Source: Abelmoschus esculentus
Lineage: Eukaryota > Streptophyta > Magnoliopsida > Malvales > Malvaceae
Reading direction: 5' to 3'
DNA length: 64,000 bases
Assembly: GCA_035048815.1 (NCBI GenBank)
Contig: JAUCBN010000020.1
Span: 7,501-71,500 of the forward strand
Shown: positions 9,485-20,924 of the stretch, one piece after another
Position numbering within the stretch: position 1 is the stretch's first letter
Layout: the number at the start of each line of letters is the position of its first letter
Program-made: the position numbers and the translations under genes
The notes under the pieces: generated by a model
What the model saw: only the letters and a program-made list of their open reading frames with translations
Database searches by the model: none
What the model was told of the DNA's origin: nothing

Positions 9485-12400
9485 ATAGCAGGTATGATTG
9501 AATTAAATTCGAGTCCTGCATATGCTTTGATTGATTCTGGGTCTACTCATTCCTTTATTTGCTCTGCTATGGTTGCAAATGCAAGTTTGAAACCTGCGGT
9601 AGTCACTAGGGGTCTTGTAGTGTCAAACCCTATAGGAGGTTTATTGAATATTAATCTTGTTTGTAAGAGCTCCCCTGTTACAATTCGAAATGTCCCTTTC
9701 CGGGTTGACTTGTTTGTGCTACCGACATGTGAGTTTGACTTGGTTCTGGGCTTAGACTGGTTGGTTAAGCATGAGGCTTGGATTGATTGCCAAAATCGGA
9801 GACTCTACCTTCGGGATTTGGGTAAGGAGTCTATCTTACTCATTGACAAGAAACCGACGTCAGTGTTTGCTGCCATGGTATTACAAGATGAGTATGACTT
9901 TGGGTTGCCTACTATTCCGGTTGTATCCGAATTTGTTGATGTCTTTCCCGAGGAACTCCCTGGTCTTCCTCCGAATAGGGAAGTGGAATTCGGAATTGAG
10001 GTCCAGCCTGGGACAAGTCCGGTGTCCATCGCTCCCTATAGAATGGCACCGATAGAGTTGAAAGAGCTAAAGAAGCAACTCCAGGAGCTGCAAGATAAGG
10101 GTTTCATCAGACCTAGCTCGTCTCCCTGGGGTGCTCCAGTCTTATTTGTGAAGAAGAAAGATGGCACAATGAGACTTTGTGTTGATTACAGGCAGTTGAA
10201 CAAAGTCACTATCAAGAACAAGTATCCTTTGCCCAGAATTGAGGACCTATTTGATCAGCTTAAGGATGCTGCAGTGTTCTCAAAGATTGACTTGCGGTCA
10301 GGTTACTATCAGATGAGAATAAAGGATGAGGATGTGCCTAAGACAGCTTTCCGGACTCGTTATGGTCATTTCGAGTTCCTTGTGATGCCATTCGGATTGA
10401 CGAATGCTCCGGCTGCTTTCATGGATCTCATGAACCGTATGTTCAAGCCTTATTTAGACAAGTTTGTTGTGGTTTTCATTGATGATATACTTGTCTACTC
10501 CCGGAATAAGGAGGAACATTCTGAGCATCTCCGAATTGTCTTGCAAATTCTCCGAGAACGCCAGTTGTTTGCAAAGTTCTCAAAGTGTGAGTTCTGGCTA
10601 TCGGAAGTTTCATTCCTTGGCCATGTTATTTCGGCAGAAGGAATCAAAGTGGATGCGAGAAAGATACAGACCATTCTGGATTGGAGGCCTCCGAGGAATG
10701 TCAGTGAGATCAGAAGTTTTCTCGGTTTGGCCGGATATTACAGACGCTTCGTTAAGGGATTCTCGTCCATTGCTGCACCCTTGACAAAGCTGCTCCGAAA
10801 GGATGAGCCATTCGTTTGGTCAGAGAAACAATAGAGAAGCTTTGATCAGCTCAAGCAAACTCTTACTCATGCCCCTATTCTTATTCAGCCAGAATCAGGG
10901 AAGGAGTACACCGTGTATAGTGATGCATCGCAGTTGGGATTAGGATGTGTCTTAATGCAAGAGGGGAAAGTGGTGGCATATGCCTCACGACAGTTGAAAC
11001 CCCATGAACTTAATTATCCCACTCATGATCTTGAGCTAGCTGCGATTGTTTTTGCACTCAAAATCTGGAGGCATTATTTGTATGGTGAAAGGTGCTACTT
11101 GTTCACCGATCACAAAAGCCTCAAGTATCTTCTGACTCAGAAAGACCTAAACTTAAGACAAAGAAGATGGATGGAGCTATTAAAGGATTATGATCTTGTC
11201 ATCGACTATCATCCCGGCAAGGCCAATGTGGTTGCGGATGCTCTTAGTCGTAAACCAATTCTGAGTAAGAAATTGAATTCCTTACTAAATTGAAAGCTTT
11301 CCTCCTAAGTAAATGTCTGATTTCCTAAATTTCTTTTGTAGCTCCTAATGCTATTAATGCTCATCTTCGAGTGTATCGAAGGCGAGGGTTCTTGTCAGAA
11401 CTTCATGTTCAATCTACTTTGATTTCCCGAATCAAAGACCTCCAGCAAACCGATTCTGAACTTCAGGCGATCATGTCAAAGCTTGATTCAAAGGCCAACC
11501 AAGACTTTTCTATTCATGAGAATGGCATTCTGTACTTCAGAGATAGAATTTGTGTCCCTAATGACGAAGAATTGAAGAGGGAAATATTGCAAGAAGCCCA
11601 CCAGAGTTCTTTATCGGTTCACCCTGGATCGGTAAAGATGTACAAAGATCTAAAACCATTGTATTGGTGGCCACGCATGAAGTCAGCCATTACGGACTTT
11701 GTGTCTAAGTGCTTAACGTGTCAGAGAATTAAGGTTGAGCATCAAGTTCCGGCTGGGTTGCTTCAGCCGATTGAAATCCCTCAGTGGAAATGGGAAAAGA
11801 TCACAATGGACTTTGTGACGGGTCTTCCACTAACTCCGAGAAAGAATGATGCCGTATGGGTAATTGTGGACAGATTCACTAAGTCAGCTCACTTCATCCC
11901 GATCAGAGTAAACATGAGTTCAGATATTTTGGCCGATTTGTATATTCGTGAAGTGGTACGTCTGCATGGAATTCCTACTTCTATCATCTCTGATCGAGAC
12001 TCTAAGTTCACCTCGCGGTTTTGGAGATCTCTACAGGAAGCTTTGGGAACTAGAGTACATTTGAGTACAGCTTTCCATCCTCAGACTGATGGACAATCTG
12101 AGAGAGTTATTCAGGTCCTTGAGGATATGTTATGAGCTTGTATTGTGGACTTCGGAAAGAACTGGGAGAAATCTCTACCTCTTGTGGAGTTCGCATATAA
12201 CAATAGCTACCAAGCTTCCATTCAGATGGCCCCGTTTGAAGCTTTATATGGTAGGAGGTGCAGAACTCCTTTATGTTGGTCCGAGTTGGGTGAAAGCAAA
12301 GTTTTAGGGCCTCAATTGCTTCGGGAAACTGAAGAGCAAGTCAAGATCATACATGGAAGATTGAAACAGGCCTTCGATAGGCAAAAATCTTATGCGGATC

Positions 12401-12876
12401 TCAAAAGGAGGTATGTTCAGCATAGTGTGGGAGACAAAGTCTTTTTGAAAGTGTCCCCATGGAAGAAGATCTTTCGGTTCGGGAAGAGAGGCAAGCTTAG
12501 CCCTCGTTTCATCGGGCCTTTCGAGGTGATTGAGAGGATTGGTCCCGTGGCTTACCGATTAGCACTCCCTGCTGAATTTGACAAGATCCACAATGTCTTC
12601 CATGTCTCAATGCTCAGGAAGTATAGATCTGATCCCTCTCATGTTCTTGAACCTGAAGATGTGGAATTGAATCCGGACTTATCTTACGAAGAGGAACCGG
12701 TTCAGATTCTTGACCGAGAAATCAGAAGGCTTCGAAATAAGTCTGTTCCTCTCGTGAAAGTTCTTTGGAGAAACCACAAGGTAGAGGAAGCTACGTGGGA
12801 ACCGGAAGCAACCATGAAAGAGCAATACCCACATCTATTCCCTTCAGGTACAAATTCGAGGACGAATTTTCTTTAA
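9485..12876 (+). pseudogene. pol: pol of element B: protease to chromodomain (two nonsense codons)
   Basis: Protease (ALIDSGSTHSF), reverse transcriptase (FLVMPFGLTNAP, VVFIDDILVYS), RNase H (YSDASQLGLG, TDHKSLKYLL intact), integrase (HQSSLSVHPG, CLTCQRIK zinc domain; MDFVTGLP, ISDRD, DGQSER) and a chromodomain-like end (VKVLWRNHKVEEATWEPE). The frame is broken only by TAG at 10832 (a Q codon in A) and TGA at 12133 (CGA in A); both are C-to-T type changes. The stop after RNase H lies within the proposed intron 11265-11341. Compared with A this copy is better preserved in pol but lacks everything upstream of the protease. Confidence 0.92.
11265..11341 (+). other. probable spliceosomal intron in pol of element B (77 nt)
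   Basis: Starts GTAAGA and ends TTTCTTTTGTAG, with a pyrimidine-rich stretch before the acceptor. It lies at the same codon position as the 5218-5292 segment of A and has the same phase. It contains an in-frame TGA at about 11291. Removing it joins ..CTG A to CT CCT.. in frame. Confidence 0.75.
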
Positions 12877-12888
12877 GGGGGGGAGAAT

Positions 12889-15800
12889 TGTAATACCCTA
12901 AACATAGCCTAGGAGTTAAGGACTAAATTAATGTAATTAGGGCCTAATAAAATCCTAAAATTAGGGACTAAATTGAATGAAATTGAAAATTAGAGGCCAA
13001 ATTGAAAAAGGACCAAAAAGTGAAAATTCAAGAAAAGAGAGATTGCATGTAAATTTTCAAGGAATTGGAGGCCATGGACACATGTCAAGACCTCCTTTGA
13101 CCAGCCACCATGGCTTATGATTAGGTGGATTATGTTTGATTTAAATAAATAAATGGAAAATAGGAAAATAAGGATAGTGGGAGAAAGAAAAGTCTTACAA
13201 ATCATCATCCTCCTTCATTTTCTTTCTTCTTGGCCGGCCATGGAAGACTTTAAGAGAGAAAAAAAAATTCTCTCATCTTGCATGTGAGTTTTTAAGAGGG
13301 ATTTTGAAGGATTGGAGCTAGATTCTTGAGTTAGGAAGGTTCCTAAGCAAGGTAAGGTATTTTTCTTCTTGAAAACTTGGTTAAAATTGAAGTTAGGTGT
13401 TGTTAGCTTGAATTCCATGGCTGAAAATTTAGTATGTTGCTTATAGTTAGTTTATTTTTAAGTTAGAACTTGAATGGAGGTTGCTGGAAATTGATATTGT
13501 TGTGATTGGTTGAGACTTTAAGCTTGAGGATTTAATTGCATGAATTTGAAAGTTGTAGGGACTGTTTTGTGGTTAAATTTATGAAGGATTTTGATGTTAG
13601 GATGCTTAAAATGGTCTTATGTGGACTGATTTGAAGTAGAATGAAGCATGAGAAAGTTTGGTAGTGAATTAAGTGCTAAATGTATTGTTTGGACTGTTTT
13701 GCTAGAATTGAGAAATTGATGGACTTAATTGTTATTGTTGAATCTGGAAATTTAATGTTGAATTCATAGGATAATGTTTTAAGAGTGTGGAAATTAAATT
13801 ATAGGTGCTTTGGTTGAAAAGATGAAGGAAAGAAAGTGATAGGAATTGGTAATGTGCTTTGGACTAGTTTATAGGTGACATTTTGGTAGCTTCATAAAAT
13901 GAGCTGATAACTTTGTTGAATTGCATAATTAAAAATGGTTGCATAGGTAAAATGTGCTTGAAATTGAGCCTACTAAAGTTTACAAGTATTGGATGACTTG
14001 AATTGGTGATAAGGTTGATGAATTTTGAGCTAGAATTGATGTAGGTGAAATCTGTCCAGAATAGGCCTGTTCTGGACAGTCACTTTGAAAAATTCCCTAG
14101 AATAATGTACAAGGAATTTAGGTCTGGAAATGAGCAGTCTATAACTTGGATGAGTCTACTTTAATTAGAAAAAAACCTCACCTCGTTTGCCCTTGTAAAT
14201 TAGGAGATATAAGAGAAACAAAAAGATTGGTCCAGACTGTCCCGAAACAGCACTGCCTTGTCTTTGATCGAAAACTGGTATTGATGGGTTCGTAGGAAAA
14301 ATTCAAGCTTTATATGGTTTAAAAGATGGTTTCGTTAGCTTTAAAACGAGGTAAAGTGGGCAAATTTTGGACATGTGGATCAAAAGATAAAAATAGTTTA
14401 GTGAGCATTGCACAAACTGTCCTGGAAACTAATCTCACTGTTTTGGTTGTTTTGGAATTATTAATTATGAAATGTGTGAATTGAATGTATTTTGATATTG
14501 TGTATGTGATTTTGTGTGTATTAGAGGTCACTAAAGAGGTTGATAGTGAAGAGGAGCTGAGGCAAAAGCTTGCCAAAAGAAGGAGCAAGGGGCCAATCAT
14601 CCATAATCCTTAGAAGTTTTGCTTGGATTGTTTGTGAGTGTAGCTTTCTTTGGGGTTGGGACTAGGTCCTAAACCAATTCTGATTTTTGTTGTTTATGAT
14701 TAAACCGGTATGAAATATGACTTAATATAAACTTGGCTAATCTTTAAGGGAAGAGTGAAATGCTATGAGAACTTGCTTGTTGCCATGTTATTTGTTAGCA
14801 TGTTGATTGAATATGAATTGCTTGTTAAGTATTTGTTTTGGTTTGTTCATACCCATGCATTGCATATGCCGAGGTATGAATGGCATGCTTAAGCTTGGGA
14901 TGCAAGGTACGTGTACATGCATTTGTTCCATGCAATTAAAGTCCTGATTTTGCTTGTGCTTGGCATGTTTAATGTAATGTATATGAAATGACATGAAATG
15001 AGTTCTTATGAGCCTAGGCACAATGGCTTAAGAGGCTTGGTCTATGAGGACCGTGTTATTGAAATGATATTGAATATTGGATTGATATGCTTAAATTGAT
15101 AATGGACAACCTTGGTAGCTAGTTAGTTAGATAGGAGGGCATGCCTTAGAATCTAGAGCTCATTGTATCGGGTAGGACTTCGGTCCGGGGCAATTGGCCC
15201 TTATTGGCGACAGATGGAGGGTACGTTTTTGGTCATTGGCGACAGTAGGAGGGTTTGACCAGCACTATAGGTGCATATTGTGGCGACAGTTGGTTGGAGA
15301 TTCGATTATCTTCTAGCTAAATACCAAGGTGGTTGTAATGAATTTAATTAACTTGAATTAAATTGCATTCTACTTGTTGCTTTAAATTCAAGCATGATTA
15401 TTGATATGAAAATGTACATGTCATTGGCATTTAACTTATTGAATTGTCATATATTGAACATTGGATTGATATATGAAATTGGATTGTCATATGTTGAACA
15501 TGGGATTGATATATGAAATTGGATTGTCATATGTTGAATATGGGATTGATATATGTGTTTGGATTGTCACATGTTGATTTGGATTGGTATATGCCTTTTG
15601 GACTGATTCATGTTCGACTGATTCGTTATATGTCCGATTGATTTGATATATGTTCGATGGTATTGATTCATGTTTAGATTGAAAGGTTACATGTTGGTCT
15701 GTTGTGGATTGTTTTGATTTCTCGTTACCTCACTAAGTACCTTATGTACTTACCCCCGCTCCCTTCGCTCTTCCCAAACATTTCAGGTTGATCGATTAAT

Positions 15801-16333
15801 AGCTCGGTCCCGGATTTCCGTCGTTCGGATCGGCAAGCTTCAGAAGCCAAGTATGATCTTTTTGTATCTCCTAGTGGTGGCTAGTCTTGTTTAGTTAGAC
15901 CATGCATTTTGATTACTTTAGACGGTTTGTACATAGTGAACCACATTTTGGTAGCTTCGGGCTTAGATTTGTATAACTTAAGAATGATGACATATTTGAT
16001 ACGTTTAATATGTATGTATATTGGTAATGGATTGCATGTTATGGAATGAAATGGAACGAACTATTGATATTGTTATATGGAATGGATAAATGAATTATCG
16101 AACTATTGAATGAACAATAGGTTTCGGGAATGTTTAGTAATGAATATAAGTTGCTAAGTGGTTTAAAGGCCTAGTAATAGGAAAAAGTTTTAATTTACCC
16201 CTAAAATCGGTACTTTCGGGTTAAGTTAAGTTGGTAAACCATTGTTCGGGCCGGGTTATCGGAATGCTCAAGGATCGGTGACGCCCCTTTCCTACCGGCC
16301 CGGGGTGGGGGTGTCCGGGGTGGGGGTGTCACA
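12889..16333 (+). mobile_element. 3' LTR of element B (3.4 kb)
   Basis: Starts TGTAATACCC after the polypurine tract and ends GGGGGTGTCACA. The last 40 bases contain a tandem copy of CCGGGGTGGGGGTGTC. Directly after it, at 16334, the LTR of A resumes at the base matching 1642. Several GGAC-TTCG-GTCC-like small inverted repeats occur near 15175-15200, but I see no regular array as in A. Confidence 0.88.
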
Positions 16334-16668
16334 GGTGTATCGATACCCTTAGTCAATTTTGGTCCAACTTGAAAATGAAAGTTTACTTGATCAATAAGAT
16401 ATTGATAATAATGATTAAATAAAATAAAATTGATTGTAAGTTAAGATCAACATTAATTAGAATTAAAATTGATAAACGAATGGATTATACGGATCGAATT
16501 GGTAAATTGAATAAGTGCGAAAAAGTTTTAAATTGGCCTTGAAATTTGTAGGCACAACTTGTAAATTGTATTGAATTACCATTGAATCGAACACAATTCC
16601 CGGTTTAATTACAAGCTTATAAGTCCGGTCGACACCCCCGTCTCCTAACCCGGGGTGAGGGTGTCACA
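16334..16668 (+). mobile_element. 3' LTR of element A, terminal segment
   Basis: 335 bases collinear with 1642-1976 of the 5' LTR, with three substitutions by eye, ending GGTGTCACA at 16668. About 390 bases of the LTR (the TATCGA inverted-repeat array) present at 1249-1641 are missing between the two halves. Confidence 0.92.
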
Positions 16669-19500
16669 GGATGTCTTCTCCTAGAGTGCATGATCATGTC
16701 ATTTTATTAAAGGAAGGGACTCAACCACTCAACTTGAGATCTTATAGATTTTTATACTATCAGAAAACAGAAATAGAGAGACATATTTCTAAAATGCTTA
16801 CTGCTTAAATTATAAGAAGTAGCAAGAGTCTTTTTGCATCACCATGCCTATTTATGAAGAAAAAATATGGGTCTTGAAGATTGTGTATAGACTATAGGCA
16901 GCTAAATGCATCAACATTAAAGAATAAATTTTCCATTTCTTTGGTGAAGAACCTATTGGATGAGCTATCTGGGGCAATTTTTTTTCAAAAGTTAATTTAA
17001 GATCTAGTTATTGACAAATTAGAGTTAAGACAGGTAACATTGAAAAGACTACATTTTGGACTCATCATGATAATTATGAATTTAAGGTGATACCCTTTAA
17101 CTTAATCAATGCATCAACCACCTTTCAATCTCTGATGAACTCTCTATTTAAACACTACTTAAGAAGGTTTGTACTTGTTTTCTTTAATGATATTTTGATT
17201 TATTGTAAAATCTTGACAAAAAATCACTCACCTTGAATCAGTATTGGAACTATTGAAAATTAACACATTATTTGTTAAGAGAAACAAGTATGTGTGTGTT
17301 TTCCAGCCTCAGGTTGAGTACTTGGGACACATTATTTTTTTTTGATGGAGTAATAACAGACCCCTCAAAAGTGAAAGCAATGTTGCTTTGGTTTATCTTT
17401 ACAACTTTAAAAGTTTTTAAGGGATTTCTGGGTTTAACAAACTATTACAGACGATTTATAAAAAATTACGAGAATATAAGCTGACCTTTGACCAACATAC
17501 TCAAGAAGGATAACTTTCACTAGACAAAGGAGGTTGCTAATTCATTTTGAAATTAAAATAAGTTATGTCTAAGGCTTCTGTAGGTTGCTAATTCATTTTG
17601 AAATTAAAATAAGTTATGTCTAAGGCTTCTGTGTTGACACTACCAGACTTTCACAACTCCTTTTACTTGAAAATTAATGCCAGCTCCAGAGGTATTGAGG
17701 CAATCTATCAAAATAGGACAGACTCGTTGTTTTTTAAGCAAAACCCTCACTCCCAAACATTCTAATCTATCAATCAATAAAAGAAAATATTTAGTTATCT
17801 TGATGGTTGCAACTAAGTGAAGACACTACTTAAAAAGGGGATTCATTATCAAAATAGATCGTGAACTATTGAAGCATTTATTAGAACAAAAACTTATTAA
17901 TTTTATTTAGGAGAAAGGCCTAACCAAACTCTTGAGGATTAGACTATGTTATACAATACAGAAAAGACAAGCAAAACATTATGGTTGATGCCCTCCCCGG
18001 ACAAGATTTAAAATTATTTCATATAACTTCCACTATCATTATTTTATTTTGGGTCAAAGAAGTAAAAGAGAATTATCAAAGAGACACTCTTACTTTTGAT
18101 TTAATTTCAGTATTAACAATCCAGAAAAACTATAAACCAGATTGAACACTCTCTCAAGACAATTTAAGATACAAGAAGAGAGTCTACACAGACATTCATG
18201 GACCCTGAGGTAGTAAATTTTATCCCAGATATATGACTCTCCCATGAGAGGTCACTTTGGGATTCAAGTTACATACTAAAGAATCAAACCTCACTTCTAC
18301 TGGAAAGGATTAAAAACTGAGGTTAAAACTCAAGTTCAGAGGTGTGATACTTGTCAAAAAATAAAGGATGAACATGTTCTTAAGCCTGGACTTGTCCAAC
18401 CTCTCTCAATTCCAACTCAAGCGTGGTAGGTCATTTTCATGAATTTCATTGAGGGTTTACCTACTTCAAAGAAATTCAACTCCATCTTAGTGATAATAGA
18501 TAAATTTATCAAGTATGAACAATTTATCTCCTTAACCTACCCCTTTATTACTTTAATGGTAGCTACTTACTACCTCAACCAAATCTACAAACTATATGAA
18601 AGTCATAAGAATATAATTTCAGATAAATATAAGATTTTTATTAGCACCTTCTAGAAAGAGCTTATAAAATATATGAGTACTCGGTCTTCGTTTAGAATAA
18701 TATAACATCCCCAAACTAATGATCAAATTAAAAGGCTAAATCGGTTTTTAGAATAATATTTGAGGGGATTTTGTTCCTACGACCTAGAAGTTGGGCATAA
18801 AAAGTCTCCAGGCAAAATAATGGTATAAAATCAATTTTCACTTAGCACTAGTATCACACCGTTTGAAGCATTATATAGTTATAAGCTATAACAAATATAG
18901 TAGTAAAGAGATACGATTAAGAAGCTACTACAAGATAATTTATCAAAGGACCAAGCATGTATGAAACAATATGCAGATTTAAAGAGATCATAACGATAAT
19001 TTAATGTAAGAGATATGTTGTACTTGAAAATTCAACGTTTTCGACAAATATTAGTGGATCTTCGCCGAAATCTCAAATTAACTATCAGGTATTATGGTCC
19101 TTATCCAATCACATAGAGAATATGAGCAGTTGCTTATAAATTATTGCTTTCTACTACAACCAAAATACATAATGTATTTTATGTGAGTCTTCTAAAAAAG
19201 AAGATTGAGAATGAAATAATTACATTTCACGATCCTCTAGAAGTCACTGAGGACAGACAATTGGAGATTTATCCATGAAAGCCCTTGACAAAAGAATGGT
19301 CAAATGAGACAATCGTCCAGATACAGAACTTCTTATTGAATGAACAAATTTGGGAGTCGAAAATACTACCTGGAAAGACTTCACAGTATTGCAATCACAG
19401 TTTCTATAATTCCAAGAGACAAGGCTCTAATGAAGTGGTGGATATTATCACAATAAAAAATCGGGAAGCGGAAAATTAGAAAGGTTTGAAAGGGATAATA
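16669..19500 (+). pseudogene. pol: Degenerate Ty3/gypsy pol (element C, Reina-like)
   Basis: RT motifs start at once after the LTR of A (SPRVHDHVILLKEGTQPLN; MKKKYG, then LCIDYRQLNAS), followed by FLGLTNYYRRFIKNYENIS (17420-17484), RNase H traces, an integrase zinc domain and core (CDTCQKIKDEH; MNFIEGLPTS with LVIIDKFIKY at 18439-18510), and a degraded chromodomain-like tail near 19285-19480. There are many stops and frameshifts in every domain. Element A inserted into the RT, so the left part of C is beyond A, outside the window. Confidence 0.82.
17531..17632 (+). repeat. Perfect 51-bp tandem duplication in element C
   Basis: Two identical 51-bp units, 17531-17581 and 17582-17632, in the RNase H part of the dead element. 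Identity is complete, so the duplication is much younger than the surrounding decay. Confidence 0.93.
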
Positions 19501-20070
19501 GACAAACTATGAAGAACGATATCATTTCCATGAGAAAAGAAAATAATTAATGGATCGAGATAGGAAGGATTGCCCAACTCTGGGAGTTATCTGATATTAC
19601 TGAGTTGGTGTCTGGTACAGCTGGGAGAAACCAAATATGTTGGCAAACCGTTACCGAAGAATGGGAATAGATGACACGTGTTAATGAATCAATTGTTTCC
19701 TAGAGAGAGATATTTATATTATGCTGCCATTGTCAAGTTTTGTTATAATGAATATTAATGTAAAAAAAAATCATCATCTTTAATCTACAACTTCTTATTC
19801 TAAAATCTCATCCTCTTATTTTTTATAATTTTTAAGTCCAAACCGTATTAGAAACCCTAATGATTGCAGACTATCAACCTATTTCGGATTGCTCATTGTG
19901 AAGGATTGTAATTTAAGAGTACTTATATTTACAAATATATGTGAAGAAAGAAAGTAATTTATAAATGCACAGGAAATATAATATTAAGCAAGAAAGAAAA
20001 TTTTGTACTTTAAAAAATTATAAGTTCAACAAAATAAATTATATAAATTATCTCAAAAATATATAGTAAT
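19501..20070. other. 3' end of element C and AT-rich spacer
   Basis: 19501-19860 probably holds the 3' untranslated or LTR part of C (a TATTTATATTATGCTGCC promoter-like stretch near 19707). I could not find LTR ends. 19900-20070 is AT-rich without coding signal. Confidence 0.35.
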
Positions 20071-20075
20071 ATGAA

Positions 20076-20259
20076 ACTATATATAATCATCGTCGGCAAA
20101 ATTTGCCTCCATATCATCTCTATCAAGTAAGGGGTAGCCTTAGCCATCTTCATTTTCATGTCTTATGGAATCTCTTGAATTATTATCTCTTTTTATTTTT
20201 GTGTTATCTCATGATCTAAAGTTAAATCATTTTTCATAAATGCCATTTAGAGTCACAAC
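20076..20259 (-). pseudogene. hAT transposase remnant, C-terminal end
   Basis: Read on the minus strand this continues the acidic tail of the hAT-like reading frame at 29139-29350 (DEITQK, MKMAKATPY, ending near 20076). The two parts were separated by the solo LTR K, whose flanking GTGTC duplicates sit at 20260-20264 and 29134-29138. Confidence 0.45.
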
Positions 20260-20264
20260 GTGTC
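20260..20264. repeat. Left target-site duplication of solo LTR K (GTGTC)
   Basis: GTGTC, repeated at 29134-29138 directly after the LTR end. Confidence 0.88.
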
Positions 20265-20559
20265 TGTAACACCTCAATTTTTGTCTAATTCAAAATACCT
20301 AAATGTTAAAATCCTTAAATCAAAAATCCTAATAATTTGGAAATTTTGATTATGAAAATCTTAATTAAGTATTAGGATTAAATTGAACAAATCTATGATT
20401 TGGTGACTTTTCTCAGAATTTGAAAAATCTTTTTTATAATTTTGTTTAAGTCTAGGTGATATTTCCCAAACCATATCTTAGTTTGAGGTCATTCTAAATA
20501 ATTTATTCATTCCTTAGGGTATGTTGTTTTTGAATTAAAGTGAAAGCTAATAGACTAGA

Positions 20560-20920
20560 TTACATAGCAGTAGATTTATAGTAGGGAGGACCGTCAATAT
20601 CTCTGATAAGTAAGTCCTTGATAGAATCCTGGGGGGCTTCGTCGAGAGTGAAGTTGTAGTGAGTCAAAATGACAATTCTAGCCAAATTATCAGCAACCTG
20701 ATTTGCTTCGCGTAAAATCCATGTGAAATCTACCACCCAACCTTGTTTGTGTAAAATTGAGATGACTCGGACAAGAGGGATGGAGCTATGGCTTGCGTCT
20801 GGAGCCTTTATCGCTTCAATAGCACTTATCGAATCAAATTGTACCTGTAAAAATTCAAAGTCATTTTGCCAAGCCAAACATAGACCATCATAGATTGCCC
20901 ATAATTCAGCTTGGAGCACA
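20560..20920 (-). pseudogene. C-terminal half of the RNase H of the outer LINE
   Basis: VLQAELWAIYDGLCLAWQN, FDSISAIEAIKA, ILREANQVADNLARI: the second half of a Ty1/LINE-type RNase H, whose first half lies at 23656-23800 beyond the inner LINE. It ends at a stop near 20560. Confidence 0.87.
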
Positions 20921-20924
20921 TTTT

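Larger units (their letters stand above)
9471..12888 (+). mobile_element. Internal region of Tekay-type gypsy element B, 5'-truncated, inside the LTR of A
   Basis: Begins abruptly in the protease region with no LTR, primer site or gag, after a junction carrying the 14-bp direct repeat AATTAAATTCGAGT at 9470-9483 and 9501-9514. It is homologous to A throughout pol and ends with a polypurine tract (12875-12887) before its 3' LTR at 12889. Confidence 0.88.

Noticed and set aside
10832..10834. Programmed readthrough stop between RT and RNase H in B
   Set aside because: Element A has a Gln codon here and no stop, and there is no conserved readthrough context; a simple nonsense change is more likely.
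15170..15320. Hairpin array in the LTR of B like those of A and E
   Set aside because: Only two clear small inverted repeats; spacing and pairing of the rest are not convincing.
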